DNA of 64,000 nt from Hormiphora californensis (lineage: Eukaryota > Ctenophora > Tentaculata > Cydippida > Pleurobrachiidae): assembly GCA_020137815.1 (NCBI GenBank), contig CM035360.1, positions 253,001-317,000 of the forward strand. Direction: 5' to 3'. Shown one piece after another: positions 1-10,990 of this stretch (positions are counted from its first letter, which is position 1; every line of letters begins with the position of its first letter). Made by a program: the position numbers and the translations under genes. The notes beneath the pieces were generated by a model. The model was given only the letters and a program-made list of their open reading frames with translations, had not been told where the DNA came from and made no database searches.

Positions 1-349
1 GTTTTTCTAAAATAAAATAAAAGAGTTTGAACAAAACAACTCCCTACAGGTAGTGGTACAATTGGGAATGGGAATGCGAACGAGAGACCAGTTATTCGCG
101 ACGAGTGAAATTATCAGACGTACCGACACTGCACAGCCGTCCTAACCAAACTTTCTGGACTTTTCTTAGATCTAGGGTTAAATTATTTCTTTTTAGTAAG
201 AACTGGGTTGTGTTTTGAAGTTGCTCTAGTTGTTGTGGGCAATTTTTTCCCTGTATCCGCAGGAGAAAATGCGTTGGCAAGTTTATTCTTTATGGGAATC
301 TCTCCAGGTTTTCAATCGTTTATCTCATTTACCAAAGAAAAGTTGGTCC
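1..349. other. no recognisable feature
   Basis: A/T-rich flank. Short open frames exist in both directions but show no domain, signal peptide or splice context that I recognise. It ends at the target-site copy of the adjacent foldback element. Confidence 0.5.
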
Positions 350-354
350 AAATT

Positions 355-1600
355 GGGCAGGTGCACAGTTGCTCGACAGTCTATTTCTGGCTGCTATTTC
401 TGGCTGCTATTTCTGGCTGCTATTTCTGGCTGCTATTTCTGGCTGCTAAACCTATTTCTGGCTGCTAGACCTATTTCTGGCTGCAAGCAGCCAGAAATAG
501 ATTTTAGCAGCCAGAAATAGGGTCTAGCAGCCAGAAATAGGGTTTCTCTCACGTGATCTCTCTATCTCTGTATGGGATACGAGAGACGAATCGGTGAAGT
601 GATTTGGTATCTGTAACTGTAATTGGGTATGGGATACGGGAGACGAATCGGTGAAATGATTCGGTATCTGCAACTAATTTGGTATGGGATACGGGAAACG
701 AATCGGTGAAGTGATTCGGTATCTGCAACTAATTGGGTATGGGATATGAGAGGCACCTCTTTTGTTTTACCGGTCCCCTAGCTCCCAACTTGAAATTTAC
801 GCCATCGAATATGTGTTATCACACCTATTGCGTCAAATCACTGATAAACTGATCTCATATCACGCTGTGTAATATGTCGGGATAGCATTACCGATAAACA
901 GATCTCTTATCGTGTAACTTTTCATGCCTCGTGTCACAAACAAGGCGGGTGGGACCCATCGCAATCAATTATGCCGTCACCGGACAGTTCCTATACCTTC
1001 TCTCCCACGAAACGACAAAACCACGAACACTCCTTGATCGGGGACAACATCGAGGAGGAGCCTCGACATTTGCTCCCTCTGTATGGAGGGAAGACACCAG
1101 CTTCAGGCCTGCCCTCTGAACAGGCCCACATCTCCGCTCCGGATCCTGCGGCGTTTCAACCTGTGTGCCTGCCGGGAGGTATCGAGGACAGTAAACCTGG
1201 ATCCGAATACGCACCATAGTGGACCAGTTCCTATGCGACCACCATCTTCCTCGCCAACACGTCCAGCAGCAGCGCCCGACTGAGGACAACACCATACTCG
1301 ATATGCAACTAATTTGGCAGGTCCCGTATCCCATACCCAATTAGTTGCAGATACCGAATCATTTCACCGATTCGTCTCCCGTATCCCATACAGAGATAGA
1401 GAGATCACGTGATTTAGCAGCCAGAAATAGCAGCCAGAAATAGATTTTAGCAGCCAGAAATAGATTTTAGCAGCCAGAAATAGGTCTTGCAGCCAGAAAT
1501 AGGTCTTGCAGCCAGAAATAGCAGCCAGAAATAGCAGCCAGAAATAGCAGCCAGAAATAGCAGCCAGAAATAGACTGTCGAGCAACTGTGCACCTGCCCC
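355..1600. mobile_element. foldback element with minisatellite-containing inverted arms
   Basis: The outer arms are inverted copies: the left begins GGGCAGGTGCACAGTTGCTC and the right ends with its complement. Directly inside, both arms carry a ~13-bp tandem repeat (TATTTCTGGCTGC on the left, its complement near 1415-1575). Further in is a second inverted segment containing TATGGGATACGGGAGACG repeats (about 560-740 and 1320-1400). AAATT flanks both ends (350-354 and 1601-1605), which fits a 5-bp target-site duplication. The unique middle (about 760-1310) has only short open frames and no transposase motif, so the copy looks non-autonomous. Superfamily not assigned. Confidence 0.75.
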
Positions 1601-1700
1601 AAATTGTCGATGGCACTAAATATTTGACCTGCTGCAATTTGCTTAGCAACATTGAAACAAGTCCACGTTCAAGAGAAAGCGTGTATTGTTCATACTATTA

Positions 1701-2116
<416 letters not shown>

Positions 2117-2124
2117 TTTAGGTC

Positions 2125-3835
2125 CCTTTTTGGTTTCTAATCGCAGCATGACATTATTTCATGATGTAATATTGTCGAAATGATGCGCTATATGAGAAAC
2201 GAGACGAATTTCTGTGAAAATCGTATTTTAGACGTCATAATGACGTCATTTGACGTAATTAGTGACGTCGTAACGACGTAATTGCATCACGATATATTTT
2301 GAATCAATACCCCAAAGGAGCTTGTAAAGTGTCATTGACCACAGTGGTCAGGAAAGGGAGTTTTTGCTCGAAAAACGTTCAATTTGCTGAATTTTTCGTC
2401 AAATTTTTGACTTCCGACGCGATTTAAAAGGGCTCAAAATGATAAGCTACGAAAATTTGATATATAGTATCTAAAAGTTCAGACGATTTGCCGGTAACGA
2501 TTTTTCGTCAAATCAGAAATCGGAACACGTCTTCAGGGTGCTAGAGGCGTTTGAAAAAAGTTAGTCGGTCTCGCGCAATGACGTCACTCGTGACGTCATT
2601 GCGCGCGTCATAGGTAAGATGGAGAGTCGCCACCCAGATGGGTACATGCACGAGACAATTGTCTGTCGAATGCCGCTTGGTTTAAGGTCGTACGATGTCT
2701 GGTTCGTCTCAAACTGGGACCAAACGGAAGGTAACAAAGCGTCTATACATCTATCTATCAACCTAGTTATCCCCACACTGAATTTTCTGTTTTGGGGGTG
2801 GTGTTATAACTTTTGAACAAAAAGAGCTAGCCACTTGAAATTTTTACCATCGATAGAGGTCTACAAGAAGCTTCTAAGTACAAAATTTCAGCTTCCTAGC
2901 TCTTCCGGTTCGGGAGTTATGGCATGTCAAAAAGTGCCAAAATGGGCTAAAAGTATGAAATCACTGCGCTGGCAAGCGCAAAGGTTGCCATTCCCCCTCC
3001 CCAAAAAAAGCGCCGCCAGAAACGCAGTTATACGTTTTATGGGTGTTTTGGCTGAAAACCCAGATTTCAAAAGGCTATAGCGTGGCTCTCTTTCATCCGT
3101 TTGACTTGAAATTTGGAATGTATACCCGGCTTGGGGTCTTTGACTCAAGTTCAAAATTTGAAGTCTCTATCTCATCTGGAACCGAAGTTACAGACAGGTC
3201 CCATTTGCCCTAAATTCAGTGTAACAGGCATGCGCGCGCGCACGCGCGTAGGAGAGACGCTTTTTATAAGTGAATGTGACGCCAAACGAAAAGAGATAGA
3301 GACTTCATCTTTTCACAGCTAGTAGATCTACTGGATGTGTGTGCATTAGTCGTAGTGGGGTCCGTTTTCATCGCCAGGAACGTCCTACAGAACGTCTTAA
3401 AGTCGTCATTTTTCAGACTCTAACCAAATTTCTTTGAGCTCAATTTACACCCTGAAAACGGATTCTAATCGAAAAACGAAGACTATATCATGGAAAGAGA
3501 ATTGTCTGAACTTTCAGAAACTATATCCCGAATTTTCAAAAATAGATGTATAAGGGTCTTGAAACGCGTCGGAAGTGTTATGACTGTTTAAAAACGGATA
3601 TGACTTTATGGGTTTTTCGCTATAGCGGACTCAAATTTCATCCAATCGATCTCAAACTTGGTCAGTATCTTCATCTAGGTGGGCCCGATAATATGACGTC
3701 ATAATTTTGACGTTACAACGTCTTGACGTCATTTTATGACGTCAAAATGACGTCAAAAATGAAAATTTCTCAATTTCGCGATTCTAACCTCTCTGTACCT
3801 ATTCTACTAAATCTACATGGATAAAAAATCCCCAA
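2125..3835. repeat. diverged long inverted-repeat element with CRE-like motif clusters
   Basis: The left part (about 2225-2610), read on the minus strand, follows the same order of sub-motifs as the right part (about 3370-3765) on the plus strand: an ACCCTGAAAACGG-like block, a TCGTCTGAACTTT-like block, a GCGTCGGAAGT-like block, then clustered TGACGTCA motifs. This suggests a foldback element with badly diverged arms of about 400-500 bp. The 14.6-15.7 kb repeats belong to the same family. The middle (2800-3330) is not arm-derived; part of it (2958-2985) recurs inverted at 4118-4145. No coding region recognised. Confidence 0.5.
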
Positions 3836-3845
3836 AATGATGCAT

Positions 3846-4047
3846 ATTATACCAAAACTAATTGAAATTAGTAGGCCGGAAAGGTTGCCTTAAGATTTGA
3901 GCTACCTTTGGCACCGGTACATTCCCTTTCGAAGATAAACGAAGCATCTGTACCCTGTCTATACCCCGTGAAAGTTACGGTGCCTAAGGTAGCTCAAATC
4001 TTAAGGCAACCTTTCCGGCCTACTAATTTCAATTAGTTTTGGTATAA
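3846..4047. mobile_element. palindromic MITE
   Basis: Nearly perfect ~90-bp inverted arms with a short centre around 3915-3960. The outer sequence, ATTATACCAAAACTAATTG, is mirrored at the right end. The CTAATTGAAATTAGT core is shared with the element at 1701-2116. Confidence 0.8.
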
Positions 4048-4587
4048 TAACTATATATACGCTGTGAGCAAGCGGGCCGTTTTTGGGGGAAATTTTTTTC
4101 GGGGGGTTGGATGGGGTCACCTTTGCGCTTGCCAGCGCAGTGATTTTATATTTTATATTGTTCGGGGGCGGTGCAACAGCACAAGAGAAAGCCGGAATGC
4201 TGTTAAGATCTGGGTGACCCTTGTTGACTTTAAGCCAGAAATAACACTGCATTATATACTATGTAGCTATAATAGTGTAGCATCTCTAGGGCGTATAATA
4301 TAATCCTACACATATCTAAATATCTTTCTTATGACTTCTACGGGGTTAGTACATATAGCTATTGTCAGGCCTCCCGATAAATAATATCTTTCTTATAGCT
4401 ACTTTGTTTGTTCTTAAACTTTATGTTAATTCTTCAAATTTATTTGGTTGTTTGTTCTTAACCACTTACTCTTAGTAAACTAGGAATTATAGTGATGGGT
4501 CGCACAACACACGTATAACAGCTTACACTTCATACATGCTTTATGTGTGACGTCACACGTGTACACTGCAGCTGGCCACATGCCACA
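4048..4587. other. intergenic, no gene seen
   Basis: Positions 4118-4145 repeat 2958-2985 in inverse orientation (a segment with CTTTGCGCTTGCCAGCGCAG). A TGACGTCA palindrome occurs at about 4548-4556. I recognise nothing else. Confidence 0.5.
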
Positions 4588-4613
4588 AAGAATGAAAGAG
4601 AGAGAGAGAGAGA

Positions 4614-4659
<46 letters not shown>

Positions 4660-4698
4660 GAGACAGAGAGAGAGACAGAGAGAGAGACAGAGAGAGAA
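4588..4698. repeat. (GA)n microsatellite
   Basis: About 110 bp of GA dinucleotides with periodic GACA interruptions towards the 3' side. Confidence 0.95.
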
Positions 4699-5378
4699 AT
4701 GAAAGCTTTTAACGTGGATCGTAAGGAAGGAGAGTTATTGTAGTATTCTTCTAGCTCTTCTTGGCTGTGTTTGAACATTTTGTTGTCAGAGCATTGGCCG
4801 GCCCTATTCGGAGCGTGTGAGAACCATGTGGTCAGAGCATTGGCCTGACAGGTAATGTCTGGATTATATACGTTTTTTAGTTTTAATCATCTGGGCGTGG
4901 AAGAGAGAGATAAATAGAGAGAAATAGAGATAAATAGAGCGAGAGAGAAAAGAAGAAAGTAAGAAAGTGAGAGAGCGACACGTGGCGAAAGATCATAATA
5001 TTTGATTTATCTTCATGATGCAGTACTGCGTGTATAATAATGATATGTTAGTTGTACCTGCCACGCCCCGTTAGCTGCATGTATATGTGCTCCTGTTAGA
5101 AAACAAAATATACGTCACCATGACGGTGTGTAATTGTATTAAGTGTTCTGTTTCTGAAGAAAGGCACGTGGCTGGAACAGCTGTATTATAGGGGTTATTG
5201 TTTTTTATTGGTTAGTTATTAGTTAGTTAAATAAATACCTATAGCTTCCCAAATGATGTACTATTTTTAGTTTTGTTGTGTGCCAATAGAACACTTTGCC
5301 AAACATCCATCGAATTCAATGACTATACATATCATGTGTTAGCTGATCACTCCAGTGGAGAGAGAAAATATATAAGAT
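4699..5378. other. intergenic, no gene seen
   Basis: Purine-rich low-complexity sequence near 4905-4975; otherwise unremarkable. A TCAGAGCATTGGCC-type word occurs twice (about 4787 and 4832) and an inverted relative is near 54310, so a dispersed repeat is likely. Confidence 0.4.
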
Positions 5379-5379
5379 A

Positions 5380-5482
<103 letters not shown>

Positions 5483-5623
5483 TTTACTGTTTTTAGCTTA
5501 TACATTTGCTGTTATGATACGTTGTAAGTCGCTCTAGTTAGTCTTTGGTGTTGAAACTGACGCTAACGCGAATTGAAATGTTCGGCGACAGAATTCAAAC
5601 CATAACCTAATTTTGAAAAGTTT

Positions 5624-5629
5624 TATAAA
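5624..5629 (+). promoter_or_regulatory. candidate TATA box of the RING gene
   Basis: TATAAA in the context TTTTATAAAGGAGC lies 114 bp upstream of the ATG, which would place transcription start near 5655 and leave a short 5' UTR. Support is sequence consensus only. Confidence 0.4.
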
Positions 5630-5742
5630 GGAGCAAGAATTTCGAATGTATGTTTAAAGTTGCTGTAACACCCTCAATTCTTGTAGGACTGATCTACACA
5701 GAACGTTTTCTTTTCCACATCCCGCTATGTCACCAATGCTAA

Positions 5743-6378
5743 ATGGTTAGTGGCGGTATCGGCTCAATCATCTGTACCTGCTCTATCGTTCTCCTCTACA
5801 TAAACATCATTGCAGTTTTGTTCATGTCCAAATCGCTCATCTCAACTACAGAATGGAATCTACCCTCCTCTTCCTCAGCTTCAATTTTCTCTCAGTACTA
5901 TGACTTTCGAACGAGGCTCCTTCACAGTGCTAATTACTCCTGTACATTCTCCCAGAACAAGGTGGTGATTGTCCAACACTTCACCCTAACATACCCAGAG
6001 TTCTTCTTTGTTTCCTTGGTAATCCTCCTCAGCGGGGTGTACTGTACAGTGAAAATTACACAAAACATTCTCCGACTATTTAATGGACTCGGTATCCTAT
6101 GGGTGAAGGAAGATGATGCAGACTGTCCAATCTGCATGGAGAGTATGAAACGGTTCGTCCTTGTCTCGTCCCTGCCGTGTGGACATCACTTTTGTAGGAC
6201 TTGCCTCAAATTGTGGCTGGAGAAATTCCGATATCGGACGTGCCCATTGTGCCGACAGAACGTTGTTCCAGATCGACCCGATGATGAGGAATATAGAATC
6301 AGTTATTTTACTACCTTTTACAGGCTCATTCTTGTTGAACTGTCTGTAGAGGACTATGGAGACAGCTTTTTGTATTGA
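5743..6378 (+). CDS. membrane-anchored RING-finger protein (probable E3 ubiquitin ligase)
   Basis: Intact single-exon frame of 211 residues with an in-frame TAA directly before the ATG, which supports this start. Two hydrophobic segments (about residues 6-27 and 86-104) suggest a two-pass membrane protein; the loop between contains an N-glycosylation sequon (NYS, about 64). A C3HC4 RING follows with all eight ligands visible: C128, C131, C146, H148, C151, C154, C167, C170 (CPIC, LPCGH, CRTC, CPLC). RING proteins of this type recruit E2 enzymes and ubiquitinate membrane or organelle substrates; which organelle is unknown. The RING lies near the C-terminus with a ~40-residue tail. It resembles RNF-type small membrane ligases but I cannot assign an orthologue. 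An ATTAAA about 10 bp after the stop may serve polyadenylation. The neighbouring gene converges from the minus strand. Confidence 0.85.
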   Translation: MVSGGIGSIICTCSIVLLYINIIAVLFMSKSLISTTEWNLPSSSSASIFSQYYDFRTRLLHSANYSCTFSQNKVVIVQHFTLTYPEFFFVSLVILLSGVYCTVKITQNILRLFNGLGILWVKEDDADCPICMESMKRFVLVSSLPCGHHFCRTCLKLWLEKFRYRTCPLCRQNVVPDRPDDEEYRISYFTTFYRLILVELSVEDYGDSFLY

Positions 6379-6919
6379 AAATGTTGAATTAAATTCTTAG
6401 AGTATAGTTTTAGTTTTCCAAAATTTTACCTTTCTTTTACTTTTGTAAAATGTTAATTTACTTTGAACATGAATGTATTGTGTCAAACCATGAGTCTCAA
6501 TATTTGTTGGGTTGCGGAGGAAGGATCTGTTTAGGGTTCAATGGAAAAGGCAGCGGAGGAGGTAGGAGGCATGGGGAGCTTGAGTACTAGTAGGAGTAGG
6601 GTAATGGGTGAGCAAAAGCCAAAAGAGATGGGTCATGGGAGAGGTCGAGTGGATTTTACAATCATGGAAAATTAAACAAAGTTTTTGTAAGGAAACTGGG
6701 TTAATACGGATCACATGGATGTTATAATGGGTTTAAAAAATAAACCCATAATTCACAATGCAATTGTTAATTACATTATTGAAAACACGCCCATAAATAG
6801 GTTCCAAGCCATATCCCTCTCAAGTTATCCTGGAAGCAGTTGATAATTTGGGTTGAGCAGTTCGTTGTTATCTGTGGACTGTGACGGACATTCGATTGTA
6901 GAAGTGTTGGGCTGTTGTA
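6379..6919. other. convergent intergenic region
   Basis: 3' flanks of the RING gene and the minus-strand gene. A G-rich segment lies near 6510-6640. No further gene recognised. Confidence 0.5.
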
Positions 6920-8614
6920 CTAAGGCGGGGATGGGCTGTTGGTTGATATTTTGGATAACACGTGTGGGTTTTCAGTCTTTATACCCTCTTGATGGGAGTT
7001 CACAAGCTTATTACCGAACCCCAATCCTTGATTGGCTTTGATGCAACTTTGCAGGGAATTGATTTGTCCTTTAATTGAAGACCCAACGCGATAGCCTTGT
7101 TCAGTTGAAGATCCTTTGAGATTAGACTTTGTATCTTGTTTAGTTTTTACTAGCTTGATCCCGGTATACGCCCCACACGGTCCAGTTGCCGGCTTGTTAG
7201 AAAGGGGTTTCTGTGGAAATTGCTTTCTTCTTTTTCGCTGTCGAAGAGGCGGGTTTGGAAAGGTTGGAGGAATAAGCAACTGAAAGTCTTCTTTTTCACT
7301 CGATCCTTCGACCATCTCGTGTTCAGAAGTTCTGATTTCCTTTTCAACGCCAGAATCGCTAAGAGGTTCCTCTTTTATGTTCAAAGGGCCACCTGAAAAA
7401 TGATGAAAATTTAAAAGTTAATAGTCCAGATCAAAATGAAACATCTCTCTATCTCGCAATTGAGCAAAACTTGAAGACGCTTGAAAATTACCATTATCAT
7501 TGGAAGAAACACCAATTAGTGACGGAACAGGAACTGAATCATAGTAAAAAGGATCAATATTTTCCAGCTTTACTGAATCCAAAACAGTTTCATCCAAAGA
7601 TCCATCCTCAGCTCGAATCTCAGCGACATCTGACCCGGTTTGAGTTCCAACTTCCACCAACACGGCTGTTTTAACAATTTTGTATCCCGAACCCAGAAGG
7701 TAACTACCTGGTTTCCCACAGTCATTACAAATTATCAGAACTGTGTTTCCATCGACGCCTGATATTGTCGGAATCTTGGAGACTGCGTCAGGTGAGTGAA
7801 TCTCAGGTTTGATATTACAATCCACCTCAATTTGTTCGGTTTTCAGAAGGGGAGGAATTTCAAACCTTTTACCAGCTTTAGTGACGGGTGTTTCTAAAGT
7901 ACAACTACTGGATCTGTCAGGTCTTGCTACGTTATCACCTGTATGAAAAAGAGAGTTTGTTGTTACCATGTTCAGGTGACTTGAATTAATCAGGTCTATA
8001 ATTGCACATGTGCAAAATGATTGTCACTCACTGATGTTAGGAGTTCTAGCAAGTGAAACCGAAACAGTGGTAGGTTCTGGTACAGTAACTGGTACCAGAG
8101 GAGCATCGTCAACTTCCTTTTGGCTTCCAGCGTGGAGAACAGACAAGTTGATGTCGAAGTTAGATTTCCAAAACTCCTCGGACTTTTCTGTTTTTCGTGA
8201 ATTATATTTCCTGGCCAACTTTCTGTGGCACATTTTTAGAATGTGACTCAATTTATTACGTTTTTCCCTGTCCATGAGAACCATGTTAAGATCAAACTGG
8301 TTTACTCCTTCACACTGTTGATAAATGACAAAGAGGGTGCTGGCCAAGAAATCTAGCGTCGCTCTAAACCGTTTATTAGTCCCAAGGTACTTGTTTTTAA
8401 ACACTTTTGCTCTCCGGATGGTAAAATGAAAATCAAGTAATTTCAAAATTTGCCTGTTGCTTGGAAATACACCAGTACTGGATACACCAAGATGACCGTC
8501 TTTGAGAAAAGGCTCGCTGAATAACAGTGCAGTATTTTCCACCGTGAAAAACGTACTAATCTGAGACAAAAAATCTGCAAACGATTTCATACGTACAATA
8601 CTGTCAACATCCAT
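6920..8614 (-). CDS. three-exon gene for an unrecognised, probably nuclear protein with five SUMO-consensus motifs
   Basis: Proposed exons on the minus strand: 8614-8032 (donor GTGAGT), 7938-7492 (acceptor TTTTTCATACAG, donor GTAATT), 7392-6920 (acceptor ATTTTTCAG). All junctions are phase 1 and the sum is 501 codons including the stop, so the model is internally consistent. If the weak exon 2 donor is unused, the frame ends at a TAA at 7418. I do not recognise a family. The N-terminal 190 residues look globular and basic. The rest is low-complexity with five psi-K-x-E motifs: LKTE 226-229, IKPE 237-240, VKLE 317-320, IKEE 349-352 (followed by PLSDSG) and IKTE 481-484. A basic stretch RQRKRRK at 394-400 could be a nuclear localisation signal. 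A CNDC pair is at 265-268. The motif density suggests a chromatin or transcription regulator, but that is inference. Confidence 0.65.
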
Positions 8615-9066
8615 ATCAGCACCAAAAATTGCTCACGGGTCACCTCTTCTTGGGACTTGGACTAGCGTTAGGGAATAGGGGTACGGGTTAAGTATGGCAT
8701 GGCCTTGTATTCGTGTAACTTTGTAATCAAATTCATATATCAACATAAAATGGTGTCAGAGATCGAACATCCCCCACAGAAGTAGTCCCACGGGACCACT
8801 CCAGAATTGAATTATTGTTTTGGCGGCTGTATGTAAGTGGGTATCATAGGACATGGGTTTAGTTTGTAATATAATCATTTATAATACCACTTTATAGTGT
8901 AAATTAATGGAGCACGCACCAACAACCTACGCTTGACATACTCGCTCACATTCAAAAGTGGTACGGATACAAAACACGAGCATAACAAAACACGTTAACA
9001 CGAACATACAAACACGGACATTCACACGAACATACAAAACACAAACATACAAAACACGAACATATA
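8615..9066. other. intergenic with short (ACGAACATACAAAAC)-like repeats
   Basis: Upstream flank of the minus-strand gene. From about 8985 a loose tandem array of CACGAACATACAAAACACA-type units leads into the repeat copy starting near 9067. No promoter motif is convincing. Confidence 0.5.
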
Positions 9067-10370
9067 ACACGAACATTCAAAACACGAGTCACGAACATAA
9101 CAGTTGCTAGAACATCAGTTTGGACCTTGGAGGTTTTCCGGGTTCCTTATCAACCCCTTAACAGTTTGAAACACATCACAGGGACGGCGCTCGTGTTGAC
9201 ATGTTCCTGGTCTGTCAGCTCTCACACCGGGCCGAAGGCCCGGTGTGAGCTTACGCGAGCGTAAGTGCCGATAGACAGACTGCGTAGCATGGCAACGCTC
9301 GTGGGTTTCTGGGTGTCCACGGACACCCAGGCCAAAAGGATGATGAAAAAAAACGAGAAATGGGGGAAATATCGCCAAAACCGAGCAAAACTGCGAAATT
9401 TCGGATTTCCGTTGGCATACGTTGCAGGGTGCGCGCATGAGGGGGCTGCAGCGCATTCCAAGGATTTCCGCGTTGGTTTTCCGGCGCGGAACTCTGCCGG
9501 AAACATGACCAGGTTCACTGCGCGCATCTGTAACGCGCGGCAGAGCATAAATAGAGTTTTTTCGCGCGTCACAGTACAGTTCGACATGACCAAGGCGCGG
9601 CGCGGATGATTTTTTCTGGTGAAAAATTTCTCGTGATCAAGTTGAAAAGCGCGGCCAGCGTGAAAATCGGAAAACGTTAAAATCTGGGTGCCTTTCATTG
9701 CTAACAATTCGTAGTTTTAGTGCGCGCGACGGGTTAGGGCTATCCGTTAGGGTCTGGTTAGGGTTCGGTTTAGGGTTATCGGTTAGGGCTATCGATTCTC
9801 TAACAGATACCGTTTAGTTTTCTCAAATTTGGACACTGTGTTTGGACCAAGGGTGTAGTACGGGCCAGATTTTTGAATACGTTTAAACGTCCGGTTAGTG
9901 ACTTTGTTTGTTACCGCTGCCACTGTAAACTAGTTCTGTGTCCAGGCACCAGCACATATAAATAATCCGGCCCTGAAAATCATTGTGTGTTCTAGTGCGA
10001 ACAAATCAACTCAAAAGGTTGTATTAGTGGTTAGGCTAAAGTAAGGGTTAGGGACTCTAGGATGTTTGGGTTGGGTATGAGGTTAGACATAACATTTCCT
10101 ACCAGTAACACTTTGAATTAGCACAACACGGTTTAGTCGGTTGGCGTATAGAGTGGATATTTAGTGACATCAACTTCTTGCGCCAGTCAACACACTGTTA
10201 AGCCACGAAACCACCACAATGTTAACGGCGACCCGAGATAAGCCGTGACCTACCACTTGAAAACTCTGCACATATCACGCCGTTGCCAACCTTATCCAGC
10301 AACATTTCAATGCATCAAAACTCTGCCACGTTAATAAAAAACGCCTATCCACCGCAGCAACTAAAGTCGT
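9067..10370. repeat. dispersed repeat family R, copy 1
   Basis: Positions 9067-9730 match 15846-16730 closely, including three hairpin-forming segments (9221-9249, about 9250-9266, and a GGGTGTCC/GGACACCC stem near 9311-9330). Relative to copy 2 it has ~60 extra bases near 9410-9470 and lacks a ~70-base segment. The 3' part (9700-10370) contains degenerate GTTAGGG words and CTGGGTGCC segments like those at 16690-17570. Open frames on both strands are conserved only as far as the DNA is; I see no domain. Confidence 0.65.
9221..9249. other. perfect 13-bp hairpin, loop GAA
   Basis: CTCACACCGGGCC, loop GAA, then GGCCCGGTGTGAG. In copy 2 (16000-16028) the stem is identical but the loop reads TTC, i.e. 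the hairpin is inverted relative to identical flanks. Confidence 0.9.
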
Positions 10371-10688
10371 GTCACACATCACTTTACATGCAATCAACAT
10401 GACACACTAGGACATACTCAGGTCCTACACCCGCCCCTTCCTCAGAGGAAAGCGGTGCTATCACATACTCACACTCACATACTCACACTCACTGTGCATC
10501 ACACTGAAGATCACATCACACCCAAGCTCACATCACTATCGCACTGCAACACACACTATACTGCATCACTATATCACACTGCAACACACTCACACTGCAC
10601 CACACCGTTCCTTCAAGAATAAAAATCAAATGTCTGTTTCTCTTGCTATCATCATAGTGTCTCTGACAGTCCGGGATAACACATGTAC

Positions 10689-10990
10689 AGGATCACTCCA
10701 GGTCACGCCAGAAAACTCCAGGTCACACCAGAACAGTCCAGGTTACACCAGAACCAGCCAGGTCACGCCAGAAAACTCCAGGTCACACCAGAACAGTCCA
10801 GGTTACACCAGAACCAGCCGGGTCACGCCAGAAAACTCCAGGTTACACCAGAACAGTCCAGGTTACACCAGAACCAGCCAGGTCACGCCAGAATACTCCA
10901 GATCACACCAGAACAGTCCAGGTTACACCAAAACCAGCCGGGTCACAACAGAATACTCCAAAGCACACCAGAATAGTCACTGGTACTCAG
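10689..10990. repeat. 60-bp minisatellite of three 20-bp subunits
   Basis: About five copies of a 60-bp unit, each made of three related 20-mers of type CCAGGTCACACCAGAACAGT. Because 60 is a multiple of three the array is open in several frames; one frame (10630-11007) starts with a hydrophobic stretch and then repeats VTPENSRSHQNSPGYTRTSQ. I treat it as a repeat, not a gene. Confidence 0.85.

Noticed and set aside
8753-8790. TGGTGTCAGAGATCGAAC resembling an LTR-element primer-binding site
   Set aside because: No LTR ends in CA just before it and no second LTR or internal coding region was found.
9115-9707. Minus-strand open frames shared with 15894-16427
   Set aside because: They are conserved only as copies of the same repeat, differ by frame-changing indels, cross perfect hairpins and show no domain.
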